A stretch of DNA of 64,000 nucleotides from Hondaea fermentalgiana. Lineage: Eukaryota > Sar > Bigyra > Thraustochytrida > Thraustochytriidae. Shown here one piece after another: positions 39,086 to 49,349 of the stretch (its first letter is position 1; each line of letters begins with the position of its first letter). The stretch is from contig NPFB01000067.1 of NCBI GenBank assembly GCA_014084085.1, positions 1,684 to 65,683 of the forward strand. Reading direction: 5' to 3'. Below the pieces are notes generated by a model, which saw only the letters and a program-made list of their open reading frames with translations, was not told the origin of the DNA and searched no databases. Made by a program: the position numbers and the translations under genes.

Positions 39086-39668
39086 TCTCGCCGCCCGCGC
39101 GCCGCCGCCGCACAGACCCCGCGCGCCCGCTCAAGATCGCGCGTCTGCCGCGCCGCCCCGCCGCCTCAACGGCGAAGCTTCTCTCGGGCGCGCCCCGCCG
39201 CCTTAACCCGCCCCGAACGCGCACAGGGGACCCCAGCCGCGCGCCCGAAGATTAAGGCGCCTGCGCCTCTCGGTCCGGGGTCTGCGGGGCACCCAAATGT
39301 AGCTCCTCGGACGCGCGGGCTCCACGCGACGAAGGCATTGCCCGAGGCCTCGCTGGAATCGTCTTCGTCTTCTTCTTCTTTGCAAGTGGCCAGCACTTCC
39401 GTCGATCGCGGTCAAGAGGGGTCGTCGTCGTTCCCGGTGGTCTCGGCCTTGCCGCAGCGCTATTCTTCAATTGACTTGCCACTAGCTCCAGCCTGAGAGC
39501 GTGGGCGATGTGAGTGCAGCAGTAGTAGAAGAAGGCAGCAGCGAAGACGCAAACCTGCGAGACAAACCCGTAAACAAGAAGCCAGAGGCCTCGAGGGAGG
39601 CGCGGCCGCGGCTCCAGCGAGCTGCGGCTGCGGCTGCGCGGAGGAGAGACGAGAGGCGAGGCGAGGAG
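39086..39668. promoter_or_regulatory. Divergent promoter, RPT2 / PAN-domain gene
   Basis: 583 GC-rich bases between two divergent ATGs. No TATA box is evident. Open frames here are composition artefacts. The PAN gene frame is open from 39501, but only from a GTG. Confidence 0.45.
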
Positions 39669-40840
39669 ATGCGCGCGCCGGAGCGGGTCGTCGTAGCCCT
39701 GGCGGTCCTGAGCTGCGTGGCCCTGGCGTGGAGGTTCATTGTCCTGGGGTCGACGAGCGCAGCGGGCGGCGGCGGCGGCGGCACCCGCGCAGAGGAGGCC
39801 GCGGCGGAGAGCTCAGCGGTGCTGGAGGCGCTGCGGACGGAGCTGGACAGTCTCAAACTCGCAATGGAGACCTCGTCCGTGCCCAAGCACAAGTTCGACA
39901 AGCTCAAAGACAAGGCGCTCCAGGTCAGCGGGGACCTCTTGCGCGTGCGCAGCGAGGTGGAGCAGTACAAGGAGGCTGCCAAGGCCGCTCTTGCACAGGG
40001 ACGTGTGCGGAGCCAAAAGAACACGGCAGCAGCCTCGCAACTAAATGCGACCTTTCGCGTCAAGCTGCAAACCGCGTACTCTCAGCTGAGTCAATTTAAG
40101 GAGCACAACCAGCAACTCGAGCTTGCCAACGAGCGCCTCGAGCAGCAGCTTGCCAAAGCTTCCCAAGACTTGCGTGCGCAATTATCCTCCTCTGCCTCTG
40201 ACGCCCAGGAGAAAGCGGAGCAGGAAAATTTGCAACGAGCCAACCAGGATCAGGAGCTCCTTGACCTACGCACGCAAGTGGCGCGCTTACGCTCCGAGCG
40301 AGACGCAGCTTTGGCTCTTCACGATGACGCCACGGCTGCTGCGGGCCCTCTCGAGGAACATGGCCAGACTGAAAATGGCATTGATGCGGGCGATGGCAGC
40401 GTAATCGAGCTCGAGAGTGACGAGAGTATGCGATGCGAGGACAGTCTGCGGGAGATGACCAGCGTGGTGAAAGCTCTCAAAGCACGTGTTCAAAATCTCG
40501 AGAGCGAGCGGGAACTCTTACGCAAGACAGCAAAGGAAGCGCGCGCAGAGGCCGAAAGTGCGGCCAAGGACCTTGGCGCAACGAGAGAAAAAGTTGAAAA
40601 TCTGAGCACGGAAATGAAGCAAAAGACCAAGGCTCTCATTGATGCCAAGGCACAGATAGAACAGCTGCAGAAGAACGCTTCTCCTGCTCAGTCTTCCTCG
40701 CAAACGAGCGTAGGGTCTTCGCAAAGCGACTTTGCGGGCCTTGGCTTTGGGGCGAACGGAGGCTTGAATCAGCAGCAACAGCAACAGCCGCGGCAGCAGC
40801 AACAACAACAAGGTGGATGGCAGCGGCAGCAAGGGTGGCC

Positions 40841-40872
<32 letters not shown>

Positions 40873-41288
40873 CACAGCAACAGCAAGGATGGCAGTTACA
40901 ACAGCAACAACCACAACAACAGATTGGTGGTTATGCCATGAACCAAGCGCCGCTGATGGGCGGCGGGTACATGAATAATAACCCTGGTGGATATCCTCAA
41001 ATGATGGGTCAAGGGCCTGGTGGACTGAACCTAGGCGGTCCGCAGATGCAAAACATGGGTAACCCCTGTGCCCAGGCGCACAAGTTTGAATTTGATTCTG
41101 ATCGCCCAGGCCCTGCCTTTCATAGCCAGGCTGTGCGAAGCGCGCGAGAGTGTCGCCAGGTCTGCGAGGGCGAGTATCGCTGCAGATCCTGGGTTTACAC
41201 CAAGTCAGACGCCATGTGTTTCCTAAAAGAGTCACAAAGCCCATCGCAGCCAAGTACCTGCTGCGTGAGCGGACTCAGATGTATGTGA
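39669..41288 (+). CDS. Signal-anchored coiled-coil protein with C-terminal PAN domain
   Basis: 539 residues from the ATG at 39669. This start places a hydrophobic anchor (VVVALAVLSCVALAWRFIVL) right at the N-terminus, residues 6-25. A poly-Gly run follows. Residues about 45-345 are heptad-type coiled coil (KFDKLKDKALQVSGDLLRVR and later Glu/Gln/Leu-rich helices). Residues about 365-470 are Gln/Gly/Met/Pro-rich with long CAG-encoded Gln runs. The last 70 residues form a PAN/apple-like module: CAQAHKFEFDSDRPG, RSARECRQVCEGEYRCRSWV, DAMCFLKE and CCVSGLRCM, with paired Cys spaced for disulfides. PAN modules bind carbohydrate or protein. A type II membrane protein with its stalk and PAN module in the Golgi/ER lumen or outside the cell is inferred. 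No enzymatic domain is visible. Confidence 0.82.
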
Positions 41289-41438
41289 TGAGCGTGTAAT
41301 CTATGTATCTAACTATCTTGTGTCTCTCTTTTCTCTCTGTGCACTAAAATTAATTTTTCAATAGCAGCCTGAACGCACACAGCGCGCGTGATGCACAGAA
41401 ATACACATGTATTTTCGTGATATTCTTTCTTTTGATTC

Positions 41439-43949
41439 TCAATCTCCCAAGTGCACTGACTTGGTGAGAATGGAATATGTTTGCACATCCAGAAGATAGG
41501 CGCGCGCGTAGGGATGTTTAGACGGAAGAGTGGCCTGGACAGTGAGCATGTTTGATGCTCCGTCCTTTGTTGGCACGATTACGCGTACGTTGTCAACCAC
41601 TTGGACGTGGCGTGGTGTGGCCTTGGAAACATGCTCAAAGTTTTGATTGTGCTCCAAACCATCTGTCTCATCAATGTAAAATATCCCGACATCCCGCCGA
41701 AGGCGCTCCGCGAGACGCGAGGAAGGCGTGACGAGCAAGAGAGCAAGCGCGGGCTCGAGAAGTCCACCCTTGGGCTTCCACACATCTACAATGGTTTCAA
41801 AGTCGAGCGTAACACTGCGACACGGCAGAGAACCAACGACTCCACGTAGCGCTGTGTCTGGCCTCGCGCGTTGCAGCCGTGCGCACATGATCCGCAGCGC
41901 CATGCCACGCAGACGAACGTGAGGCAATTCACGGAACTCTGAATCGCGAAAGTACGCTGCAAGAAAGTCGCGGGCGAGGTCACGGCCGTGCTCCGAGCGA
42001 TCAGCAATGGACGCGAGCATAAGGGTCGCGCTCAGCACAGTATGGGTTGGAAAAGGGTACGATCCGGCGATGGTCTGACGCGGGTCACGAAGCATGTCCG
42101 GTGTGACGGGCTGCGGGACCAGCACATCGTGCAAAAAGAGGAAAAAGGTAGACTCAAAGGCAGCCTTGATGCGCGCTTGGCCCTTGCGCGCCCGCGATTG
42201 ATTGAGGGCATTTGCGAGTGCCTCGTTCAGCGCCTCGGGCCCTGGGTTCGCGCGCGCGAGCTCGATAAGCATTTGAAGTTCGGGCTGCAAGAGCTGCTCT
42301 TCGAGCACCTTTTTATCAACCTTGACGGAGGCAGGAAGGCCATGCACGAGGTCTTGTACGAGCGACTTGATGGCATCGCCGCTGACCAGGCTGTCCACGT
42401 CTCTGGCCGTTGGCTCATGAAAGTTCCACCGCGTCCGCACAATCTTCTCGTCGGGGTCTGGGGCCAATTCTGCAGGCGCAGGCGCAGGAATGAGACCCAT
42501 TAGAGCAGCAAGATCCAGAGCAGCCGTGACACTACGCGGTGGCGTGCTCGCAAGGAGATCTTCGAGGGTTTCTGCTGCAGTGAGAATGTTCTCGGTCTGA
42601 ACAAAGGCCTGCTTGCGGGGCTCCAATAGGGGCTCGCAGAGCAAAAGAAGATTCCACAGTCCTACATAGTCGGCGACGTTGCTCGTGTCGATGGCGGCGT
42701 AACAACGCCGCGCACCAAAACGATGACGCGACAGCAAATCAATGCAGTCGCCTGCTACAAGTTCAATGGAAACGGCACCTCGCGCGACCGCTTGGCGGAG
42801 TGAGCTCCACAAAGGACGCCAGCAACTGCCAAGGACCTGTGCCAACGCAGTACCGCCGGGCTTGAGATTTGCCAATTCACTAAAGGCCCCAGTTGGTCCC
42901 TGGGAATCGATAAAGAGGGGGCTCGTTTGCGCTGATGATGGCGGGGCCGTAGAGACAAAGTCGTAGAGAAGGGGATTGGGTACAAAGCTTTCGTCGGAAG
43001 CCTGAAGAGATTGTACACGATTTGCAGACCGTGAGGAGACGCCGGTCTCGAGCCAGGATTGTGATGTCTGGGCGCGACCGTGGCCTGCGCCATCTCCGAA
43101 ACGACGGATTGCAGCAACCCGAAATTCTTGGTCCGAATCAAACTGAGCATCTGATTTTCTCCAGGCGCGCCAGTGCGGTTCCAAAAGGTTACGGGTCTCT
43201 TGGTCAAGCGTGAGCCATTTGGGTAGTGCTTGGGCATCAGCATCGAGAAGGATATCGAGGGCTGTATCGAGTCGCGATCGTTCAGGCGCAGTGACGAGCG
43301 CATCGCACCAGAGAGCAGTAGCGGCCTCAATGGCATTGGGCTCGTCTGAAACCGCCGCAAGTAAGAGAGCGGCATCGCGGGCGAGGGTAAGCGTTGATGC
43401 GTCGTTGAGAACAAAGTGCGCGTGGTGTGTCGAAACAGAGATCTTGTTTCTTTCCCCTTGCAACCAGGACTCTTGCGCTAGCTCGGAAAGTGCAGCGACC
43501 TCGAGCTCGTGCAATGTTTTGAGTGGATTTCGCAGGTCGCCAACTCCCAGGTAGAGGAAGCGGAGGTCTTCTTCGTTTGTTGCGATATCGCCAATGTTTT
43601 TGGCGCTGGAATTGTCGCGTTTGCGTCGCTTACGCAAATGAGATGCGGCCTCGTGGCCGTTGCACAGCCTTGCAGAGGCTTCTTGCGAGGTCCAGAGCGC
43701 CCTGCCGTGCGTGTTCCCAATCACAAAGCTGGCCATGATCCTGTCCACAAGTTTGCGTCGTGCCGGTGAAGGCAATAGCGTCTCTTTGCCGGCGGACTCG
43801 GCGCCGGCAAGAGGATTGTCATGCTCTGCATTCTCGCTTGCTGTTGCGCTGCGGTCTGCTGTGCTGCCGCTGGCAGCATTGCTCTTGCTGGTGTTGCTGC
43901 TGCTGCCACCGCTGGCGCTGCGGCTTCGCCGCCGCTGCCGAAGGCCCAT
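41439..43949 (-). CDS. DUF4470-like domain protein
   Basis: 836 residues, single exon. A disordered Ser/Asn/Ala-rich N-terminus (about 1-65) precedes a block near 70-160: FVIGNTHGRALWTSQEAS, then EDLRFLYLGVGDLRNPLKTL. The LLxGVGDLRNxLxT pattern is the hallmark of DUF4470, found in the axonemal dynein assembly factor DNAAF3 and in MYND-type proteins of algae and fungi. The remaining 670 residues are alpha-helical and unfamiliar. The C-terminal part reads GGLLEPALALLLVTPSSRLA and HVQVVDNVRVIVPTKDGA. It is longer than typical DNAAF3 (about 540 residues), so orthology is not claimed. A cytosolic assembly or scaffolding role is a guess. Confidence 0.7.
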   Translation of the reverse strand: MGLRQRRRSRSASGGSSSNTSKSNAASGSTADRSATASENAEHDNPLAGAESAGKETLLPSPARRKLVDRIMASFVIGNTHGRALWTSQEASARLCNGHEAASHLRKRRKRDNSSAKNIGDIATNEEDLRFLYLGVGDLRNPLKTLHELEVAALSELAQESWLQGERNKISVSTHHAHFVLNDASTLTLARDAALLLAAVSDEPNAIEAATALWCDALVTAPERSRLDTALDILLDADAQALPKWLTLDQETRNLLEPHWRAWRKSDAQFDSDQEFRVAAIRRFGDGAGHGRAQTSQSWLETGVSSRSANRVQSLQASDESFVPNPLLYDFVSTAPPSSAQTSPLFIDSQGPTGAFSELANLKPGGTALAQVLGSCWRPLWSSLRQAVARGAVSIELVAGDCIDLLSRHRFGARRCYAAIDTSNVADYVGLWNLLLLCEPLLEPRKQAFVQTENILTAAETLEDLLASTPPRSVTAALDLAALMGLIPAPAPAELAPDPDEKIVRTRWNFHEPTARDVDSLVSGDAIKSLVQDLVHGLPASVKVDKKVLEEQLLQPELQMLIELARANPGPEALNEALANALNQSRARKGQARIKAAFESTFFLFLHDVLVPQPVTPDMLRDPRQTIAGSYPFPTHTVLSATLMLASIADRSEHGRDLARDFLAAYFRDSEFRELPHVRLRGMALRIMCARLQRARPDTALRGVVGSLPCRSVTLDFETIVDVWKPKGGLLEPALALLLVTPSSRLAERLRRDVGIFYIDETDGLEHNQNFEHVSKATPRHVQVVDNVRVIVPTKDGASNMLTVQATLPSKHPYARAYLLDVQTYSILTKSVHLGD

Positions 43950-44155
43950 AGTTTTTCCTTTTGTTTTTGGTTTTCTTCATTGCCTTTTTTTTTTTTTTTT
44001 TGCTAATTGCGGGCATTCGCTTCGCGAAGCCAAGCAAAAAAAAGTCGAAGCAATTGCGAAAGCAAACGGCGAATCCCGAGAAACGAAAAAGAAGCGGCGA
44101 CTCCGCAATTTCTTTTCATGAGAGGAAGGCACAGGCACGCCGTGTCCTAACGAAA
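43950..44155. other. Short promoter with T-tract and palindrome
   Basis: 206 bases between the MORN gene stop and the DUF4470-like gene start. It contains a T-tract of about 18 bases starting near 43984 and the perfect palindrome GCTTCGCGAAGC at 44019-44030. The short spacer must include the promoter of the DUF4470-like gene. Confidence 0.5.
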
Positions 44156-45002
44156 CTACTCTGCATCGTCGTCTAACATTAACAGTAAAGCAACGTCCTG
44201 CGGGTCCATTTGCATACGCGGAAAATTGAGAGACATGTCCTGAGGGTCGATGCAGCCATTGCCGTGATCACGATTTCCTTTGTCAATTTCAATCTTCATG
44301 AGCTGACCTTCCTGCCAATTACCTCGAAGAGACCGACCGTTGGACCAGCGCAGCGTCCCCTCACCATTTTTGCGATTCTTTGTCCACCAGCCATCGTACT
44401 CAACCCAATTACCCAACGCCGTGCGGCGGCATCGGCCCGAACCGTCTCGCTGGCCATGTCGCCACTCGCCCTCGTACACGACATTGCGCTGGGGGTCGTG
44501 GAATATGCCAGATCCATGTCTCTTGCCAAGTTTCCAGTCGCCTTCATAATAGCTCCCATTCGCAAACGTCTTGCCATTCGCAAATGTTAGTTACTCCAGT
44601 ACAAACTCTTTTCCTTGGGAGAGGGGAACTGAGGACGAGAATGTAGAAATGCATGCTCAGACTTACCTTGCGTCCAAATCCGTGTGGTTTCCGATCGATG
44701 CATGTGCCGTGATAGACAATCATGCTCTTGGTCTGTAAAGTGTACATTTGATCTCGGGGATTGCGATTGCGACGAATAATTTCCAGCTTCCGCGCACGTT
44801 TCTCTTGCTCTAGTACAGCCTCGTCCTTTTCCTCGATGGTCTTCTCGCTCTGTTTGCTTCTCTGTGCAACGATGTCATCAGAGAATTCATCTTCTTTTTC
44901 CTTTTGACCGTCCTCTCTTGCCTCGAGAAGTTGAGAGCGCTCCTTCCTCTTTGCTCTCTCCTTTTCGGCTTCGATCGAGAGCAACAGCGCCCGCGCCTCC
45001 AT
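44156..45002 (-). CDS. MORN-repeat protein
   Basis: Two exons (45002-44667 and 44569-44156) give 249 residues; the upstream extension uses a GTG. Residues 1-85 are a Lys/Glu-rich helix, probably coiled coil. Four MORN repeats follow: YHGTCIDRKPHGFGRKTF (spanning the splice), YYEGDWKLGKRHGSGIF, VYEGEWRHGQRDGSGRC and a divergent YDGWWTKNRKNGEGTLRW. The tail is acidic (PQDVALLLMLDDDAE). MORN repeats form a beta-strand array that mediates protein or phospholipid contacts and is common in flagellar, basal-body and cytokinetic proteins of protists. Specific partners cannot be read here. It is divergent from bL32m. Confidence 0.88.
44570..44666 (-). other. Intron in the MORN gene
   Basis: 97 bases, donor GTAAGT after CGCAAG, acceptor GGCAAG, phase 0. 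A branch-site-like TAACTAAC lies about 18 bases before the acceptor. Splicing restores an intact MORN repeat (HGFGRK joined to TFANGSYYEG). Confidence 0.85.
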
Positions 45003-45502
45003 GGTGTCTTCCCCTTCCTCCACCTAACCAGCTGTCGAGGACCCGGCGGACACGCACGCACGCAGGCTGGCTGGGTGTCTGGGTGCCTGGCTGGCTCGCC
45101 GGCCGAGCGATCGGGCCGAGTCTGCGTCAATCGCGGGCAGCTTCCGTCCCGAGACGGCCACCGCGCCTGGCCACGTTCGCGCAGCTAGCTCGGTACACAG
45201 CCCTTTCGAAAGAAAGGGTGTGTACCTGGGAACGCCGCGCCCGCACTGGCAGGCCGGGTTAGGTCGGGGCCGGCCCGGTTAGGTTTGCGCGGGCCCGAGG
45301 CGTGTGGACTCGGAGGAGCTCTGCGCAGAAAGCGCGGCGCTGCAGAACGAACGAACGATCGATCGATCGATCGAGGCCGGGCGCGCGAGCGACGGGGCGA
45401 GCGGACGGCGCGCGGCGCTGCGAGAGGAGGAGCCGCGCTCGCGCGGGGTCGTGCGCTCGGCGCTCGAGCGGAGGGTCGCGGAGAGGAGAGCTTGCAGGCG
45501 CG
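45003..45502. promoter_or_regulatory. Divergent promoter, MORN / bL32m genes
   Basis: 500 GC-rich bases. It contains GGTTAGGT near 45258 and CGGTTAGGTTTG at 45276-45287, the latter identical to a 12-mer in the glycosyltransferase/RRM promoter. A GATC run lies at 45358-45374. Open frames here are composition artefacts. Confidence 0.5.
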
Positions 45503-46027
45503 ATGGAGAAGCTGCTCCGCGCGGCGACGCTGGCGCGCTTCGCGGCCAGGCAGCAGCGGCTCGCGGCAGGGACGCCCGTGAGCGCGCAGGCGGGCGCCTT
45601 GGAGAGCGCCCGGCAGACGCTGTGGAACACCTTGGAGGCGTGGTGGTCGCAGCCGTTCCAGCAGCAGCAAACGCTGCGCCTTGGGTTTGAGGGTCTCGCG
45701 AGCCCGAACGACGCGCTCGCGCAGCGGCAGCAGGGCGAGAGCCTGGCCGAGCGCGCGGAGCGCTCCGCAGCGGATGCCGTCGAGGCGCTGGAGAGCCTTT
45801 GGAAGGATGGCCTTCTCTTTGCCGTGCCCAAACACCGCGTAACCCGTTCGAAGAAGCGCATTCGGCAGCATAACAAGTACGTCAAGAGGAAGCTGGCCTT
45901 TTCGACCTGCACGACGTGCGGCGAGAAGCACTTGCCACACCATCTGTGCCCGTTTTGCAATCCATTCAACAAGTTTCTCTCCAAGAAAGATGTTGGCAAG
46001 AAGAATCCCAACTTTGACATTTGGTAG
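45503..46027 (+). CDS. MRPL32: Mitochondrial ribosomal protein bL32m
   Basis: 174 residues from the ATG at 45503. The N-terminal 115 residues are Ala/Arg/Gln-rich and probably include a mitochondrial presequence (MEKLLRAATLARFAARQQRL). The bL32 core is about 116-165: LLFAVPKHRVTRSKKRIRQH and the zinc pairs CTTC and CPFC in AFSTCTTCGEKHLPHHLCPF. The protein belongs to the large mitochondrial ribosomal subunit; in yeast and mammals processing of MRPL32 by the m-AAA protease controls ribosome assembly. The long N-terminal extension argues for a nuclear-encoded mitochondrial rather than bacterial protein. Confidence 0.93.
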   Translation: MEKLLRAATLARFAARQQRLAAGTPVSAQAGALESARQTLWNTLEAWWSQPFQQQQTLRLGFEGLASPNDALAQRQQGESLAERAERSAADAVEALESLWKDGLLFAVPKHRVTRSKKRIRQHNKYVKRKLAFSTCTTCGEKHLPHHLCPFCNPFNKFLSKKDVGKKNPNFDIW

Positions 46028-47663
46028 GCGAGATGGCTCGTAAAAGCGCTCGATTAGGCACGCAGGCAGAACGGCAGGCAAGCACACAGAAAAAAAGGCA
46101 GATTGGCAGGATGGTAGTACCAGGCCCTGTTTGTCTCCTTGTTTTTGGTGTCTTTGCTTGCGCTTTTGCATGTCTGGAGAAGAAGTCTGATCGAGTGTTC
46201 CTTTCTATTAGCAAAAAGACAAAAAACAGAAAAAACATTACAACACAAAATAAACAAAACGAAATTGGTGACTCTTTGGCTGCCACTAGCCACTGGCTGA
46301 GAATATGAAAGATTCTTGACAGCTGGCTGTCTTGGAGCAAAACAGTCTTTTATGGCGTAGGCAAAGTGGGGCGAGCGCCGCTTGTAGGAAGGAACTTCGG
46401 CGGAAACTTGCCATCCTTTGCTACAGGTTCAAGGGAGTCAGTAAATGTTGCATCTTTCGTGATGTGGAATATGCGCTCCAAGAATTGGACAAAGAACGAC
46501 AAATAACTAAAAGTAAGCGCGATTGCAGGGGGAAATGTGGAAGGCTAACCTTTTGTCTGAATCGTAGCTCGAAAAAATGCGTCTCTCGACGCGCTCGAAA
46601 TGCTTGCAGCATTAAAGCAAAACTTTGGCTCAAAATGTCTAAAAGATGCAACATTTTCAGAGACCTGACACCTCCATACGTTCAATTCCGAGTTTTCGCT
46701 TGTTTAGGTCATGCTATCCACTCAAGTATCATTTTCCCCGTTCTCGATCAGAATTGAAATTATGGGAGGGCAATCGAGAGGCACGGAATCGAAGAAAAAA
46801 GCATATTTAAAGGGCGCGCGAGCTAGGTTTGATTGTATTTGAATAGATTGCATTCAGGAGATTTTGTTTGACTTTTCTCGTTTGCTTTCATTTACAGCTA
46901 GTCAAAGCACTCTTCTTTCTTCTCTGCTCGTTTTGACTGGCATCGAAGAAATTACTCGCGTTGCAAGGAATCGTCGGTTGCATTGCTGTGTTCACAAGCC
47001 ATGACCTTGCTTTCTCGCCACCAACCTCTTTTCCCGCTGCTTTGCTTGAAAAAGAGGTTCATGGCGGCAGTCACGTTTGCAAGTCTTGAAAATGCACTTG
47101 GCAAGATCACATCACTTGCGTCTGTTTATGAATCGACGTCTGCAACCACCCAAAGGCAGTTCAGAACTAGGCCTAGCTTGCAAATTATTATCAAATACCC
47201 GCGCCATTGTTAGTTCTTGAGTAAAAAGATACGTCACGCGCTAGGGACGCGACGTCGCGCTACCCACTCTGTGGATTGCATTGGCATGCTCTCTTGCTGA
47301 CCAGGTCGTGTGCATTTTTGAACATCTCAACAACACGTCATATGTCCACGTGGCGGGCGGCAGCGTCTGGCACACCTTGACTAAAATTTCAGTTTCCATT
47401 CTACTTCCCTCTTCTTCTTCTTCTTTTTCCTTCTTCATTTTCGCAATCATGTCACGATCTCCCTCCGCGCCGCTCTCGTCTCGCGATTTTTCCGCATTCT
47501 CTCTTCATCCCGCCATCTTCTGCCACAGACCGAATTTTTCGTGACACGCACGCGCGACGAGCGAGCATCCTGCGTCCGGGTCTCCGCATGCATCCCCATC
47601 ATGATGACAGCCACGTCACTCGACACTCTCTCTCCCGTCACTCTCTCTCTCTCTCCGACTCTT

Positions 47664-47716
47664 CTTCCCTTCTTTCTTTCTTTCTTTCTTTCTTTCTTTC
47701 GTTCTTTCTTTCTTTC
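47664..47716. repeat. TTTC microsatellite
   Basis: About twelve TTTC units, with one interrupted unit reading GTTC, preceded by CT repeats at 47640-47656. It lies in the region upstream of RAB1. Confidence 0.85.
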
Positions 47717-48040
47717 CTCTCCGGCGCCATTTTGCGCCCGCAGCGGGCCTAAACCTCCCCGCCTCGGCCGCGTTTCCTTCCTCCTGCGCCCAAGTAAGTC
47801 GCTCTCTCCGCTTTGCCCCACTTGCGCGCCGCCTCCGGCCCAGTGTATCCGCGCCGCGCCGCACTTGCGCTGCCCGCGTGTGTTCACTTCGCTAGGATTG
47901 CCTGCCTGCCGCCTCCTTCTCCCCTTTCTCTCTCCCTCTCTCCGCCTGCCCGGCTCCTCGCCCGCCCAGACCCCGATCGAAGCAACCGCCAGGTACGTCA
48001 CCACCCCGCGCGCGGCGGCGCGGCGCGGCGCGGCGCGAGG

Positions 48041-48140
48041 NNNNNNNNNNNNNNNNNNNNNNNNNNNNNNNNNNNNNNNNNNNNNNNNNNNNNNNNNNNN
48101 NNNNNNNNNNNNNNNNNNNNNNNNNNNNNNNNNNNNNNNN
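48041..48140. other. Assembly gap of exactly 100 N
   Basis: A run of 100 N flanked by GCGGC repeats on the left and by GC palindromes (near 48165-48185) on the right. The round length suggests a placeholder of unknown true size at a hard-to-sequence GC block. Confidence 0.97.
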
Positions 48141-48740
48141 CGGCGCGACGCCGCCGCCGCCCGCGGGCCGGTCTCCCGGCCGGCGTCGCGCGCGGCGGCA
48201 CGGAGACAAGGAGAGCCGCGGTCGGTGTGCGTTTCTTCGCCTCCTTCTTTCCTGCCTTACCTTTCTTCTCCCTTCTTTTCCCTTTTCCTTCTCTCCTTGT
48301 TTCTGCACGTCTCGAGGCGCTTTCCGAGGACCTTTCTGGCCGCTGCCGATGCGGAGCCGCGCCGGGGCGCGAGACCCTTGGGCGTGCGGCGCCGCGCCAT
48401 GGCGGAGGCGGACCCAAGGAGGTCGTGTGTGAGAGGTCAGAGAGACGGCGTGCTCGCGTGCCGGCGCGACCGACGGACGGAAGGAAGGAAGGGAGGAACC
48501 GAGGGAGTGACTCTCTGGCTTGCTCTGCCATGACATGACATGACATGACACGACTGACTGACGCACTTACTCGCTCGCTCGCTCGATTTGCGCGCAAACT
48601 CAACAGACACAAATAACCTTTTCGGTCTCTTACCTACTTTCGTACTTGCTAGTTCCCTCCTCTTCTCACTCACTCTCCTTCGTTCCTTCGCTCGCGACAC
48701 ACGCGCACGCCAACGCAGCTCAGAACCCGGGCGAGAGAAG

Positions 48741-49349
48741 ATGAACCATCCCGAGTATGACTACCTTTTCAAGCTTCTCCTGATTGGTGACTCAGGTGTC
48801 GGTAAGTCGTGCCTTCTCTTGCGATTCGCTGATGATACGTACACGGAAAGCTACATTTCCACGATCGGCGTCGACTTTAAGATCCGCACGATTGAGATGG
48901 ACGGCAAGACCATCAAGCTGCAGATCTGGGATACCGCTGGCCAGGAGCGCTTCCGCACCATCACCAGCAGCTACTACCGCGGCGCTCACGGCATCATCAT
49001 CGTCTACGATGTCACAGATCAAGAGTCCTTTGACAATGTGAAAACCTGGCTGCAGGAGATTGATCGCTACGCCGCAGAAAAGGTCAACACGTTGCTTGTG
49101 GGCAACAAGAGCGATCTCACCAACAAGCGTGTTGTCTCGTACGAGGCCGCCAAGGAGTTCGCCGACTCGGTCGAGATGGAGTTCCTCGAGACCAGTGCCA
49201 AGAACTCGACCAACGTCGAGAAGGCCTTCATGGTCATGGCCAGCCAGATCAAGCAGCGCATGGCCAGCCAGCCGCTCGGGAGCGGTGGCAGCCAGCCTGC
49301 CAATGTCACCCAGCTCGACGGCGAGAACGTCAACTCGGGCTGCTGCTAA
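48741..49349 (+). CDS. RAB1: Rab1/Ypt1-family small GTPase
   Basis: 202 residues from the ATG at 48741. All five G motifs are intact: P-loop GDSGVGKS, switch [27 protein letters not shown] and ETSAK. The effector region [15 protein letters not shown] and RabF segments [15 protein letters not shown] are typical of Rab1/Ypt1. The C-terminus ends in CC for double geranylgeranylation. Rab1 controls ER-to-Golgi vesicle tethering and autophagosome formation. Upstream in-frame sequence from 48588 has its own ATG but reads as leader; [19 protein letters not shown] is the conserved start. Confidence 0.96.
   Translation: MNHPEYDYLFKLLLIGDSGVGKSCLLLRFADDTYTESYISTIGVDFKIRTIEMDGKTIKLQIWDTAGQERFRTITSSYYRGAHGIIIVYDVTDQESFDNVKTWLQEIDRYAAEKVNTLLVGNKSDLTNKRVVSYEAAKEFADSVEMEFLETSAKNSTNVEKAFMVMASQIKQRMASQPLGSGGSQPANVTQLDGENVNSGCC

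Larger units (their letters stand above)
46028..48740. other. Long intergenic region with assembly gap, upstream of RAB1
   Basis: 2.7 kb. 46030-47220 is AT-richer with a TATATTTAAAG-like word near 46801-46811 and no convincing gene. 47400-47980 is pyrimidine-rich with a TTTC repeat. Then come the N gap and a GC-rich flank. A donor-like CAGGTACGT at 47991 and an acceptor-like CAACAG before 48606 could bound a 5' UTR intron of RAB1 that contains the gap; this is unproven. Confidence 0.45.

Noticed and set aside
46447..46652. 11-base perfect inverted repeat (GTTGCATCTTT / AAAGATGCAAC) 206 bases long end to end, as a possible MITE
   Set aside because: No target-site duplication at the ends and no second copy in the window; 11 bases is too short to stand alone.
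46332..46757. 141-codon frame after bL32m
   Set aside because: It opens at a non-ATG codon, has Cys/Lys-rich unpatterned sequence and no family match.
47541..48538. Long frames spanning the N gap
   Set aside because: They depend on translating N and on pyrimidine or GC repeats; not genes.
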